Assembly (NCBI GenBank): GCA_019054805.1
Contig: JAHQIY010000017.1
Coordinates: 744,001 to 808,000, forward strand
Length of the DNA stretch: 64,000 bases
Direction: 5' to 3'
DNA from: Brachionus manjavacas
Taxonomy: Eukaryota > Rotifera > Eurotatoria > Ploima > Brachionidae
Under the pieces are notes generated by a model. That model worked only from the letters and a program-made list of their open reading frames with translations. It did not search any database and was not told the DNA's origin. Each line of letters opens with the position of its first letter. The first letter of the stretch is position 1. Position numbers and translations under genes: made by a program. Of the stretch, positions 1 through 11,914 are shown piece by piece.

Positions 1-281
1 AAATATATTAGTGGTAAATTGAGTCTACTAGAACATGTTTTTTTACTTGTCAAAATTTTGAACATTCTTTTTTGAGTGCCCGTTGAAAAGAAAAAAATCC
101 TTTTAATATTTAAAACAAAATAAAAAATATCGAAAAAATAAAATTTCAAAAAAAAACAGCATTTTTTTATTATAAATTTATTTAATTTAATTAAAATAAA
201 AAAATTGTCACATTTAATTTCATCTAAGATAGCAAAAATTACATAGAAATTTTTGATTCTTTTGTACACAGAATGAAATGA

Positions 282-827
282 TTAGAACTTTTTATTCCTA
301 ACCTCTTTGTCGTATTTGTCCAGCAAGTACTTTTTGAACAACGACTGATTTTTCCACAAATCAGCAGCCTGGTGGTTCAGAGCACTGGCAATATTGGGGT
401 CGCCGAGCAGACTCTGAACCGAGAGCAAAATTGACAGCACATCATATGTAGCCGACCATTTTTCCCTGAGAATGTCCAGACAAATATTTCCGTTCTCGTC
501 CACATTCGGATGAAAGCAGGACGACTCGAATTTGACTTTGGGGGCAACTATGGGATACCCATTTGGAAAGTCGAGTATCAGTCGATACTCCAAGCCTTCG
601 TACACAGTTCCGATCGGACCTTGAATGGTGCCGATCCATTTGAACAGATTGTCGCCATCGGGAAAAGCAGAGACACCTTTCTCGCCCGACATCATCAGTG
701 ACATTAGTTCTTGTTGCAAGCGTTTGCTTACCGAATGCTTGTCTTTGGTCACTGTTTGCACAGTGTCATTCTTTTTCGCGCTTGACGAATTGGTAGCAAC
801 TTGCTGCTCTGAGCCAGACATTCTCAA
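282..827 (-). CDS. UBE2C: Ubiquitin-conjugating enzyme E2 C (UBE2C/UbcH10 type)
   Basis: E2 enzyme that works with the anaphase-promoting complex to start ubiquitin chains on mitotic cyclins and securin. The intronless frame gives 181 residues, close to the 179 of human UBE2C. After a family-typical unstructured N-terminus comes [14 protein letters not shown], then the UBC fold with HPN (residues 106-108) and the catalytic cysteine in NICLDIL (Cys116). [12 protein letters not shown] and LWKN match the E2C subfamily rather than other E2s. The start could be Met1 or Met3 (MSGSEQQ); Met3 looks more natural, but nothing in the sequence decides. It lies 304 bp downstream of the SS18-like gene on the same strand. 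One oddity: where vertebrate and clam E2-C have an RxxL destruction-box-like motif after YDV, this protein has LSIL, so the Arg is missing. Confidence 0.95.
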   Translation of the reverse strand: MRMSGSEQQVATNSSSAKKNDTVQTVTKDKHSVSKRLQQELMSLMMSGEKGVSAFPDGDNLFKWIGTIQGPIGTVYEGLEYRLILDFPNGYPIVAPKVKFESSCFHPNVDENGNICLDILREKWSATYDVLSILLSVQSLLGDPNIASALNHQAADLWKNQSLFKKYLLDKYDKEVRNKKF

Positions 828-1131
828 AAAATTTTCTTTCTTTCTTTGCTCAAATATTTACAAATTCAAGTCTAAAAATTGAATTTTATGCTTGTACAAT
901 CAAGATCAATTAGCAACTTGTTTCATTTGGTGTGCATGTATGCGTGTTTTATTCAAAAATAAACCATGATGCATTTTGTTTTGTCTTATTTTTTTTTCAA
1001 GAGATTTGAAGTCCTAGAACTCGATACACTAAAGAATAGAGTTGTACACAAAATTTATTTTTTATTTTTGATTTCATTAAAAAAAAACATATTTACAAAC
1101 TAACAAAAAAAGAGAGAGAAGAAAAATTTAT

Positions 1132-2114
1132 TTAAAATTGTTGATTTTGTTGCTGAGCAGCATTTTGAGCGGGTGGTTGTTGCTGCTGCTGTTGGAATTG
1201 TTGCTGTTGAGCTTGCTGATATTGGGGAGGTTGCTGTTGAGGTTGTGGAGTACCTGGCTGTTGCGGTAAACCGTTGGACATGGGCGTATTGCCCCTCATT
1301 TGCTGCATCATAGCTTGTTGCTGCATCAAAATTTGCTGAGGCTGGTTTTGCGGCGGCATTTGCTGCTGACCACTCGCTTGCTGTTGAGGTATTATGCCTA
1401 TTTGCGGATGCTGCTGCTGCTGTTGTTGTTGTGGCATCATCATCATCGGATTTTGTTGATATGGGTTAAATGCAGGAGGCTGTTGTGCTTGCTGGGTCAT
1501 CATGGGATTCATCATGTTGGGCTGCTGAGGTTGACTCGGCATTTGAGGTTGAGCCGAGCTTTGACTCCATTGCTGGTTAGGCATTTGAGCTTGATATGGG
1601 TTGTACATTGGTTGTTGTTGTGGATTTTGGGGGGCCGGTTGCTGTCCAGGCATCTGTTGCATTTGTTGCTGAGCTATCATCTGCGGTCCTTGCTGTTGAG
1701 CTGGCATTTGTTGCTGTCCAGGCATCGCTTGTTGCCCAGAAACTTGCTGTCCTTGTTGCATTGATTGCTGCTGTTGATGATGTTGCTGCATTTGAATTTG
1801 TTTTCGGGCTGTTTCCGGAGACTATAAGCTTTGTTTTTTAATTTTTTATTCAAAAAAATAAAGATAGGTAAACTTACAGGAATTAAAGATTGTACATCGC
1901 TGAGTGGTTTATTGGGATAAGCCAAACAAGCCAGGTACACCAAGTTCCGATGAAGCTGTTTTTGTAGATCGAGTGTTTCCTGCATTCGGCCCTTATTGAA
2001 CTGCTCTGTAATTGCTGTCAATAATTGAGTGTTTTCGTCTAATAATTTTGATATGGTTTCTGAGTTAGGCGCTGGCTGCATGCGCTGATGAGGCTGAGCA
2101 AATACTTCAGACAT
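1132..2114 (-). CDS. SS18: SS18/SSXT-family subunit of BAF chromatin remodeller
   Basis: Homologue of SS18 (SYT), an accessory subunit of animal SWI/SNF (BAF) complexes. Exon 1 (1878-2114) encodes the SNH domain: KLLDENTQLL, NKGRMQETL and QLHRNLVYLA (about residues 23-65) match the SS18 N-terminal helix pair. Exon 2 (1132-1821) encodes a Gln/Met/Pro-rich tail of about 229 residues with long QQQ runs, the low-complexity QPGY-type domain of the family. The intron 1822-1877 is only 56 bp, begins GTAAGT, ends TTATAG and is phase 0, so SLIP joins SPETARK without a break. Total about 308 residues, shorter than human SS18 (about 420). A possible AATAAA signal overlaps the stop codon. An SS18L1/CREST-like assignment cannot be excluded; the family itself is firm. 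Confidence 0.9.
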
Positions 2115-5100
2115 TTTTGTTTAATTTTAAATTGATCAAATAAACTAAGATTTATTAAAGTAATACTAATTAAAAGTTTGATTATTGGAGTACATTCATT
2201 TAGGAAAAATTAGAATTTCAATTTTAAATTTACAAAATTTCACTTTTTTTTTGAACCAAATTTTTTATCAAATTATCAAAATATGAATTTTATCAGTTAG
2301 ATATTTTAGATAAAAAAAACAAATGTTTTAATCTATTTAAAAATAAAAGAAGATTGATTTTATTTGCAATGTTTCATTAACTGTTCATTAGTAACGCTTA
2401 AATGATTAATGTTGAACATTTGCTATTTACTAATAAGGTGAAAATAATATTTTAGAATAGTGGAAAAAAATTTATTTTTATTCTTTATTAAACATCTATT
2501 TGTTGATGAGTTGATAAAAAAATTTGAATAGCTAAATAAAAAGTATTTAAGATTGATGTTTTATGGCCATTATAAGTGATTGAAACTTATTAGTTAGGAC
2601 TTCATCTTCTGGCGATATATTCCAATACTATTCACTTCTATTGGTAAAATAATAATATCTTGGATTAAAGTTCTTTATCAGCAAATATTAAACTTTTAAT
2701 TATGCTAAAATTTTGTTATCTTACAATTTATAAATTTTATATAAAAAAAAATATTAAAAAATAAATTTTATTTAAGTTAAATTTTTTATTTTAAATAATT
2801 TTTCTATTTGAATTTTCAGTGAAATTTTTTCTATTTTTTATTTTTCTATAAAGTGATTCATTCACGAATATCCCTTTGCATGGTTTAGGTTTATTATCTT
2901 TGCTTTAAAATTTTTCAACTTTTTGCAGTGTTGAATAAAATCATCTCTAAGATATTGTTAGTGACGGGACGCATACATTTTTTTTACCTAATATAGCGTT
3001 AATTTACATAAGTTATTGTCAAATCCTCCTAGCAAATCAACGCTTAATAATAAAATCCTATTTTCTAATTAAAAATTTCCCTTTTTTAATATTTCTCTTT
3101 TATAATAATTTTTTTTTTCTTCGTCAAATCTGGCGTAATTTTTGAAATAAATAATAATAATAATAATAATAAATGATTTAATTTTTTTTATAATAAAATT
3201 GATGAATTATCTGTCATCAGTAAATAATATAATTAGTTATAAAACTAATAAAAATATTAATATCTGTGAATTGTTGTATTCAATTCTTCACAAAATTAAT
3301 ATCTAACAAGTTTTAACTAGAAAATCAAAAAATTTGCAACAGGCTGAGCAATTTAGAATTTTTTTCAAGAAAAACATTTATTTTTATTTTATAATTTATA
3401 ATTAATTTACTCCGGGAACAAGTTTCTCTCACTAAAGATATAGCAAGATCCTAGTTGAAAAAAGCACGGTTTATCAAAAAAAATTTTGTTAACGTGAAAA
3501 GTTTGTAATTTTCAATTCATGCTATTTTTTTAATTCAGCTATAAAAAATTATCAAAATTGAATTGCAAATGATTATTAATTAAATTAAAAGTTTTTTTTG
3601 TTTTAAATAATTCGAAAGTTTAAATTTTTGCTAATTTAAAGATTTTGTAGACCCTTGTCGAGAGTAATGTTTTATTTTTAGTTTTTAGACATCTTTCTTA
3701 TTATTTTTTCGAAGATTGACTAAAAATATTTTTTATTATTCAAGATAAAAACAAAATTTTAATTTCAATTTTTTAGTATAATTTTACCTAAAAAAATGGA
3801 AATTTACACCGCCGAATATGTCAGCTGCACTTTTTTTAGAAAAAATTATTTCCGTTTTATTCGAAGAGAAAATTCGAGTCTCTGAGAAATGATCGTGATA
3901 GGTAATCAAAAAGTGAAGATCTTATTTACAAAATTTCTAAATAAAAAAAAATATTTTTATTCGCTTTTTTTGCTATTTAAACTATTTTTATCTTTGATAA
4001 AATAAATTATAAATCATAAAAAATATATTTGTTTTTACTGAAAAGAGAAAACTGTATGCTTAAATTGCTTAAATTGATAAAGAAGCATTTAAATTAAATA
4101 AATCAAATTTATAGAGAATTTTGGGGCTATTTTTTTCATTGCCAAAAAAATCATCTTCTGATGACAAGTTCATCATTAAATAATATAAAATCAAAATTTT
4201 GATTTTGAACTAGAACCTTTGGGTCTTCTCTGTAGACTTTTGTCTAGCTCATCCCTGTAACTTGTATCACCACCATTAGAATTTTCAAGATTTGAAATAT
4301 TTTAAATTTCTTTAATTAAAAGATTCTATCATTTGTCTCACTTCATTTTTATTATATTTATCATTTCAAGCCTCATATGCAATAAAATATAAAAAACAAA
4401 AAATTTTAAATAAAATGAATAAAAAAATTGAAAGTTCACTTAATAGACAAAATCGATTATTAAAAAATCATTTAAAATTTTACATTTTTAAATTTTAAAT
4501 TTTATAGATAATAAAATTCATTTTTAATCTCTTTTTGATAAGAAACAAATTAAATTTAAGAAAATTTGATTAATGGCTCAAGTATTTTTTTTTAAATCTT
4601 GACAAACTTTGAAAAAAGATTTCTTGCTGATCTACGGAATGAAATATTTCTTTTGTTTATAATCTCATTATTAAGTAAGTTTGGGTTAAGTTATTTCATG
4701 AAATTAGTTGAATTTAGTGAATTGTCAAAGATATGTCTAAAAATTAAAAATGCTTATTAAAAGAAATTAAAACTTTTTCTTTATTTATTTTTTTGGAGTA
4801 AGGAACAAAACCTCATTCTCTGAAAAATAAAATTCGCAAAAGCTAGCAAGTTTTCAAGAGTCCCTAAGGATTGAAATTTTTAAAAAAAAGATACTCTAAA
4901 CAATTTCAAAAATTTGTTTTTAATTGACTTACCCACTACCAAATTAAACAAGAGATATTAGACTACAATCAATCTGAGTAAAAAAAACTCAACACTTGGC
5001 TTCTTAGAAAAAGCCCCTTTTCAATAAATCATCCTTTAAGAACTAAAAAGAAAACTTAATTCAAATTAAAAAAAAAACAAAAAAGAAAATAAAATAAAAT

Positions 5101-6730
5101 AGAAATAAAATGAAAATTTTTTTTGAATACAACTTTATAAAAAAATAAAATAAAAAAGTTTTTTGATTTTAAAGCTTACAAAAATTGTTTAGCATTTTTA
5201 TTTAAATAAAATTAAAAAAATAACATGAAAATTTTTGTTTAAATTTATCTTAAAATTAAAAGTTCTAAATTTTAAAAAGACAACTTAAACTAATTGAAAA
5301 TTATTAAAATATCAATTTGATTTTAGTGTGTATGTGTGTGTGATAGAAGTGTGATTAGAATTGATCAATTCGAATGAGTTCGATTTGGTTTGCAACCTGG
5401 TCCATGTAAAGAATTTAATTTTTTTCCATTTGTCTTCTATAAAATTTTTATATAGACAAAGATATATCACAACAGGTGAATTGAATATCAGTTCAATATA
5501 AATACACATATAGTGACAAGAAGTTGAAAAATGAAGATATCAGATAAAAAATATTGATCGATGGTCTTTTCAAAATATCACAAGGAAAACGCTGATTTAA
5601 ACTTAAGAAGAATCGATTGAAATAAAATCATAAGACAAAAAGAGAAAGGTTTGTTTCAAAGTTTCTTGGTATAAATTTTGATTATAAATTAACTTTCTAT
5701 TCAATGTTAAATGAAATGAAGGAACATTTTAAACCAAGGTGTAACTTAATTAAGATTTTTTCTTAGAAAATAATTGATTCTAAATTATAAACTTTAGGAA
5801 ACTTTTGTAAATCCTTGGTTGCATCTATTTTAGATTACAATATCTCCTGTTCTAATTCATGTTCAAAAACTAATGGCATCGTGAATTTCCAAAAATTACA
5901 CGATAAAATTCTTTTTCATTAATTTATATTGACAAAATTGATTTTTTTAGACGTTGAATTAAAATTTGTTTCGCCAAATTCAACAAATAAAAATTAATTT
6001 TAATTAGCAGGGGAATAATAATGATCAAATAAAATATCAATATTTTTAGATTTGTTTATTTTTATTTCTATGATCTATTCAAATTGGAATATTTTTTTGT
6101 TAATTTTTAAGTTTATTCTATATAAATATTTAAATTCTGATCCTTTTTGGTCTAGGCCTCTATTTTTTTTGCTGGTTGACAAATTTCATTTTCATTTACC
6201 ATAATTAAAATTAATTCCGAGAAGCAGGTTCAAAATTTGCTGGTTCTGGAATAAGTGCATCTTGATCTAGAAAATCTTTATTATTTTTATTATTTTTATT
6301 ATTTTCGTCTTTATTATTTAAGTAAATATACTTCTAATCCACTCATTCTGTTTTAATAGCATTAGTATTCCAAGGGATGTTCTAAAACGCTGACCCCTTT
6401 TTTTGTCAATTTTCCAGACCCCTTCTTATTTCAACAACAAATAAATATTACTAGAAGATCTTTTGCTGTTTTGCAGGACTCAACTACTAGTTTTTGAATT
6501 TAAAAAATTTCTGCTTTACAGTGAATTTTTTTAGAAATTTGCGAAAAAATCTCTAACTAGCTCCTTTTTTTGTTTGCTGACCCCTATTTTTATAAGCCAA
6601 TTTTAAAATATTTTGACTTTTGTAATAAATAGCATATAAAAGCAAGCCTAAACTTCAGTTTTGTCAACTTGAAGCGGATATAAAAATAATATTTTTCCGC
6701 TTCAAAGTGAAAAATTACAAAAGTGAAATT
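2115..6730. other. Gene-free AT-rich interval
   Basis: No convincing coding region on either strand; the only longish frame (5312-5509, minus) has no recognisable motif and biased AT-rich codons. It holds homopolymer runs, a (TAA)n microsatellite at about 3145-3174 and a short tail-like sequence at about 4360-4395 (AAGCCTCATATGCAA followed by A-rich sequence) that recurs near 7478-7510, probably the 3' end of a short retroelement. Confidence 0.5.
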
Positions 6731-6734
6731 GACC

Positions 6735-6975
6735 ATAATTGTTTAAAAGTCATAAAGTCAAAGTCAAGTCACTAGACTTTTTATTTGAGATCAAGTCGGA
6801 TAACTTTTTTTTTTAATTTCAAGTCAACTCTAATGACCTAATCCAAAAATAAAAGTCTATTCACTTGACTTTACATTGAATTTAAGACTTTTAAAAAACT
6901 TTAGTCAAGTCAAAAGACTTGATTTGAAAAGACTTTAAAGTGACTTTTTTTTATGACTTTTTTTTGGACATGAAC
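6735..6975. repeat. Clustered AAGTCA / TGACTT motif array
   Basis: About 240 bp in which AAGTCAAGTC, GACTTT and their complements recur many times in both orientations at irregular spacing, giving a locally self-complementary tract. A shorter patch of the same words occurs at about 53125-53165. It looks like a degenerate simple or palindromic repeat, not a gene. Confidence 0.5.
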
Positions 6976-7016
6976 ATTTTCTAGTTATTATTTAATTATC
7001 TATTTGCTTATTTGTG

Positions 7017-7325
7017 CCAAACTAAAGCTACTTCAGATTTAAAAAATGAAAATTTAAATTAAAAATAAACAAAAATAAAATAAGTTATATTATATAATAT
7101 AAATGAAAATTAAAGCATTCAAAAATTAATGACAGGTGAAACATGTTTAGATATTGAGCAAATTAGGAAGATATCAATTACAGGATGAAGTCGGGTATTC
7201 GATATATCTTGACTAGAAATCCGCTATGCATTTTTCCACCAGTCTGACAATCAATGGAATAGAACGACTCGGTCCTGTCCCAACATTTCTCTCACTCAAG
7301 TCAAAAAGTCAATTCAACACTGTTG
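7017..7325 (+). repeat. Dispersed repeat family R1, copy 1
   Basis: Shares two ordered blocks with the right end of the window. The first is an AGCTACTTCAGATTTAAA-type block followed by A-rich sequence. The second is a block containing GGGTATTCGATATATCTTGA, TCCACCAGTC, CAATGGAATAGAA and CTGTCCCAACATTTCTCTCACTCAA. Both blocks recur in the same order at about 63635-64000, and in inverted orientation at 16100-16670. It is probably the non-coding end of a retroelement. No coding capacity is visible. Confidence 0.65.
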
Positions 7326-7657
7326 GTAATTAAGGCTTTTTTAAGGCCTTGTGATGTAAAATGTTGGAGGGGATGTCGAATTTTAGATTTAGAATAGACC
7401 AAACTGCTGAATTTTGAATTACCTATCAACATTAAAATAATATTGACACAATATGAATTTATTATTATTATTTATTGATTTAAGCCTCATAGGCAAAATA
7501 AAAAATAAAAAAAAAAAAAATAAAAAGTTGTTTCTTCGAATTCTACAAAATTTGAAAATAAAAATAAGCAATTCACAAATTTGAAAAAGTTTAAAATCAT
7601 TTATAGTTTAAATTACTATTATGTAAAGAAATCTACCTTCAGTAAGTCGTTTAAAAT

Positions 7658-8203
7658 TTAAAAAAAATTAAAAAAATTTGGATCATTTTCTAACTCTTTT
7701 TTGATTTTATTCATGACTAGATTGACCGGATCAGCCAACCCACGATTTTTTTCAGCAAATATATGCTCAACAATCAAAATAGACGTCCTCGATCTATAGT
7801 CGATAACATTTATATGTAGTTTATTTTCCAAACTAGCTAGTTGTTTACACATTAAGGTATTCTTTTGCTCAAAAATAACATATTTTTCTCTTAAGTAAAT
7901 CAATAAGTCATAACACATCTTGTTATTTTCTAATTGTTAAAGAAAAAATATCTTGTGCTTTGAATAGATTTGTTCAATTTTTTCCACCTTTAGGGCCTCT
8001 AGCAAGGGTGCACTTCTCGCATACTTTTTGACACCAGAAACTCTTTTAAGTAGCAGATTTTGCCGAATTTCAAATTCTCTTAGTTTTTTGTCACTAATTA
8101 GAATAAGATCTAGGTGATACCTAAAAATAGATTTATTACAAAGAGCTCTTACAAATTTGTGAAAATAAAAAATTTGATAGTGAAAAAGTTTTTCTTTATT
8201 CAT
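7658..8203 (-). pseudogene. Possible inverted 5' part of the Penelope-like element
   Basis: Two minus-strand frames, 8203-7937 (88 aa) and 7918-7658 (86 aa), are separated by a stop and frame change. They are Lys/Leu-rich without a motif I can name. What suggests a link to the neighbouring element is position: they begin exactly where the plus-strand reverse transcriptase frame starts abruptly inside its motif A at about 8204. A 5' inversion of the type made during retroelement insertion would give this layout. It could equally be an unrelated insertion. Confidence 0.3.
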
Positions 8204-9609
8204 GTGATTTTGAGTCTCTCTATACTAATATTAAACCAGAACATGCCACTTTATTACTCTGTGAGTTTCTTAATAGTTCAAATATATTTGTTGACAATTT
8301 TGAGTTCAATTTAATATCTATTAGAACTATTTTAAATTTGATATTTAACTGTGGTATTTTTGAGTTTAATAAAGGAATTTATGTTCAAAAGTTAGGGTTA
8401 CCGATGGGATGTAAATGCGGTCCGTCTGTAGCTAACCTTTATCTTTTTATTTTAGAAAAAAACTGGGTTTCTTTAAATAGCTCTTTCATTCTATACAAAA
8501 GATTTATTGATGACATTTTTATTGCATCTACTACAGAATTAAATTTGGATGAATTTAAGTCACAATTTCTTTACTTAAAACTAAATATTTCAATAGATAA
8601 CTCAGTAATTTTTCTGGACTTAAGAATTAAATTTGAACCTTTATTTAAGATGTTAATCTTTAATCTTTATATAAAACCCACAAATTCATGTAATTATTTA
8701 ATGCCAGTTTCTAACCATCCTGAACATATATTTAAAAATATTCCAGTTTCTCTTTTTACTAGAATTAGAAGAATATGTACTTTTTATCTAGATTATTTAG
8801 CCCATTCTAGAGATCTGATAGTACAATTAACTAAACAAGGTTATGATTTTAAAAAAGTTTCAGGAATATGTCGTAGTATAGCTAAAAAGGAAAGAAGTGA
8901 TCTCCTTCCCTATAAAAGAAAGTCACTTATATCTAATTCAGAATTAAAATTTTTTAATTCATTTGATAAAAATATTTCAGAGTTTAATTTAATTATTAAA
9001 GATTCTTTTCAAAAGATAAAAATGGATTCTAGTTTTTTGAAAAATATGGATTTAATGGTGGTAAATGAAATTCAGAAAAATATAGGTTCTTTATTTATGT
9101 TAAATTTTAAACTAAATAATACTAAAAAATTTTACTCAGATAAGTGTGATACCCTTGGATGTTTGAGCTGTAAATTTACCGAAAAAAAGTTTTGTTTGAA
9201 ATATAAAAAACTTTATATTCCATTCTTGAGTGACTCAAATTGTGAATCGATTGGAATAGTTTATATAATTAAATGTAATAAATGTAAATTATTTTATATA
9301 GGTGAATCATCTAGAAAAGCTAAAATAAGAATATTAGATCATTTATATTCAATTAGGAAATTTAAAAAAGATATTAGAAAATCTCTAAGTAATTTTAATT
9401 CATGTTCAGAAGTATCTATTCACTTTAATAAAATAAATCATGTTGAAGAAGATTTTTCATTCTATATAGTTAAATCTGACCTGAAATAAGACATTATTCG
9501 AAAATCAACTGAAACTGATATTATAAACTTTTTCTTAAAATTTAATATACCTATTATGAACAAAAAAATTCCTAAAATTGAATATATAAAAACTCTAAGT
9601 TTTTCATAA
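8204..9609 (+). pseudogene. Penelope-like element polyprotein (RT + GIY-YIG), 5'-truncated
   Basis: Retroelement enzyme combining a Penelope-type reverse transcriptase with a GIY-YIG endonuclease. The frame opens within RT motif A (DFESLYTNI, about 8207-8233), without a start codon. It continues through the motif B region (GLPMGCKCGPSVANLYL) and the catalytic motif RFIDDIF (Asp58/Asp59 counted from the Met at 8338). Near the C-terminus, a Cys-rich segment (CDTLGCLSC) precedes GIVYIIKCNKCKLFYIGESS, the GIY-YIG core, with Arg and His following (about residues 306-340). A TAA at 9487-9489 interrupts the frame; beyond it the same frame continues 39 codons with the family-like end RKSTETDIINFF and stops at 9607-9609. 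The copy therefore lacks its N-terminal RT fingers and has an internal stop: a dead copy. Confidence 0.9.
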
Positions 9610-9884
9610 AAAATTTTTTATCTTTAATTTTTGTTAACTTTGATTTTTTGAATTGTAAAAAAATTATTCTAAATTTAAATATTAAATTTCAATTATGAAA
9701 ATTCGACATTAATTTTACATTAATTTCAAAAACTATTTTTTATGTATTAATTTTATTCTAATTATCTATTTTTATAATAATTTGAAAAGCAATTATTTCT
9801 ATTATGTAAAATATTCCTCTTTTTTTTTTTTTTTTTTTTTATAATTTTTTTTATTAAATTTTATTCTTTCTTTCAGTCTTAAAA

Positions 9885-9920
9885 CCTGAAGAAGGCCATT
9901 TGGTCGAAACGCGTCGTGAC
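9885..9920 (+). ncRNA. Hammerhead-ribozyme-like motif of the Penelope element
   Basis: Contains the two conserved hammerhead core boxes in order. CTGAAGA (9886-9892) fits CUGANGA. It is followed by a four-pair helix GGCC/GGTC with loop ATTT (9894-9905), then GAAA (9906-9909), a minimal helix III (AC..GT) and the cleavage triplet GTC at 9913-9915. The next two bases pair with the two bases before the first box (G-C, T-A), starting helix I. Very short helix III is known for hammerheads in Penelope-like elements. One unpaired A sits between the first box and helix II, and helix I beyond two pairs is weak, so activity is uncertain. Confidence 0.6.
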
Positions 9921-11399
9921 AATTTAATTTTTATTCGAAAGTTTTTTGAAATAAATATTTTTTAAAAAATAATCGTAATTTCTAATTATTGAAGACATTG
10001 ACAACAATTAATATTTGATCATAAATTTGTGAAAAATAGAAATAATTAAACAAATTATTTGATGAACAGAAATTCTTACAAATTCAAAATATTCACATTA
10101 AAAATTGCAGCGATGATGATACATCTTTACACAAATAATTTTATTTTAAATGACTCGATTAGTTTATCAATGTTTGGACTTTAAAGATTTTATTTAAATA
10201 AATTTTTTTGATTACCTATTTTTTGTTTGATTACGTCATTTAATATTTGATCACCAAAACTTATTTATGATCACAAATCTAAAATAGTAAAAATAATTTT
10301 TTAATATTGAACACATATTATGTGATCAACTGGTCACATTAGCTAGGCGACCCCACTAATTTAGTTCAACCGTTTTACATAGTTAAAGATTCTAGCCTTT
10401 TAATGGAAAGTCAAATGCCTCCTTTTTTGATGTCAAATAAATCACCTGTATTGTAAAATGAGGAAAATGCTGACCATGTCGAGACTTGCGAGCCTTACTA
10501 GAAATAAAAATATTAGAATAAGAAAATGGGAATACACTTGATGCAAAAAAAAACAGATCAAATTCTAAAAATAAAAATTAATGACTATTTGAACTTTAAA
10601 AATCCAAATCCAAATTAATTATTATATTTTGAAAAGACTATCGAACAATAATTCTCATCTGATATTTTCATTTGCCACTTGCAAAGCCACTGTTCTAGTT
10701 CACCTAAGTACTTATTGATCTTATTTTCTAAATTACCCTGTTTCTTATGATTAAAAAAAGTGACAAGGTCGTCAGCTAAAAGGAGGGAGCATTCATTATT
10801 TGTTTTATTTCTTTTAGAGATATCCTCAATAATCAATATATACTGAAAAATAATGGACTGATAACTGAGCCTTGAGGCACACCTGCGGTTATTGGAAATT
10901 CTTCACTAAAATAACCATTTTAGTTTACATTTTAACCATTTTCATTTGAATTTCCTCGAGTCAAGAAAAGACTCTATCCAGTGAATAAGGAAGTGTGGGA
11001 GGTTCATTTTTGTGAGCTTGTTTATAAGTCCGTCATGTCAGACCCTGTCAAAGCCTTTGAAATGTCAAGAAACAAAGCGTTGTCTTTTTCTTTCTATTAA
11101 AAGATTTAACAATTTTTTGAATGAGACAAAAAAGATTGTCTGCAGTTCTTCTGTATTTCCTAAAACCCGATTATTCTTGAATCAGTAATAATAACAATTT
11201 GAGGGGAGCCTCGGGCAGCACAGAATGGAAACAAGTCCTTATTTTTACTCCTAAATTTAAAATAGATTCGAATATTCGAAATAGTAAATTGAATTTTTCA
11301 TTGAAGTTGTTAGTGATTTGAGGGTGATATTAGACGGGATCTTGGATAAGTTGTTGATGATTTGCCCTTATGATTAGGAATTTGTACAAGAGCTTTTTA

Positions 11400-11690
11400 G
11401 ATCTTGTTTCTATTTGCGTGTTAGTCATGTAAGCAGAGGGTCGAGGGTTCAAAACCCGCTGAGGGTGAAAAAATCTTCAAAATATTTCTGCAATGCGGGG
11501 CGAATGTTTAAATCTCTTTAATCATAAAAATGGGGGGACCAGTTTCGACTGGGTAATGATTGCGGTGTAGATGATCAACTAGATGCAGTAGCCTTTGTGT
11601 CAGAGCCGTGGCTCAAAAAGGTACTTGAAAAGGAGATGAGCGCCTCCCCATTATCCACTAGGATTAAATAGGGACAATTTTTAACAATTT
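11400..11690 (+). mobile_element. tRNA-related SINE, copy 1
   Basis: The head (about 11410-11465) contains GGGTTCAAAACCCGC, a good match to a pol III B box with its T-arm stem. The body continues to GATGCAGTAGCC, GAGCCGTGGCTCAAAAAGG, GAGATGAGCGCCTCCCCATT and GGGACAATT. That body is repeated with about 90% identity at 34512-34612, showing a dispersed family. I could not define a convincing A box, so the tRNA origin is probable, not certain. Confidence 0.6.
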
Positions 11691-11914
11691 TGGTTAGTGT
11701 TCGTAATCAGCTCCAGTTGATTGATAAAATTAAAAAATCGACCTTTAAAAATCAAGTAAAAAATCTAAAGAAAGAATTTGGCAACATCTTTAATATAAAT
11801 TAGTAGTTTTATAGTCAACTAGAAAAATTAATAAGGTTGGTTTTAAAATGGAAAAATTTGATGTGCTTGGGCACCTTGTTTTGAAGTTTTTGTAGGCCAG
11901 ATGTGATTATTTGG

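Larger units (their letters stand above)
7650..9965 (+). mobile_element. Penelope-like retroelement insertion
   Basis: Whole insertion as far as it can be traced: a possibly inverted 5' piece (7658-8203), the RT/GIY-YIG frame (8204-9609), an AT-rich 3' region with a T-run at about 9822-9840, and a hammerhead-like motif at 9885-9920. I see no clear target duplication, so both ends are approximate. Confidence 0.7.

Noticed and set aside
1300..1841. Leu/His/Arg-rich and Val/Ala-rich plus-strand ORFs
   Set aside because: Complement of the Gln-codon repeats of the SS18 gene.
5312..5509. 65-aa minus-strand ORF
   Set aside because: Isolated, AT-biased composition, no motif, no splice context.
11425..11470. 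A possible intact tRNA gene around GGGTTCAAAACCC
   Set aside because: No acceptor stem or anticodon arm can be folded and no A box at normal distance; better read as a SINE head.
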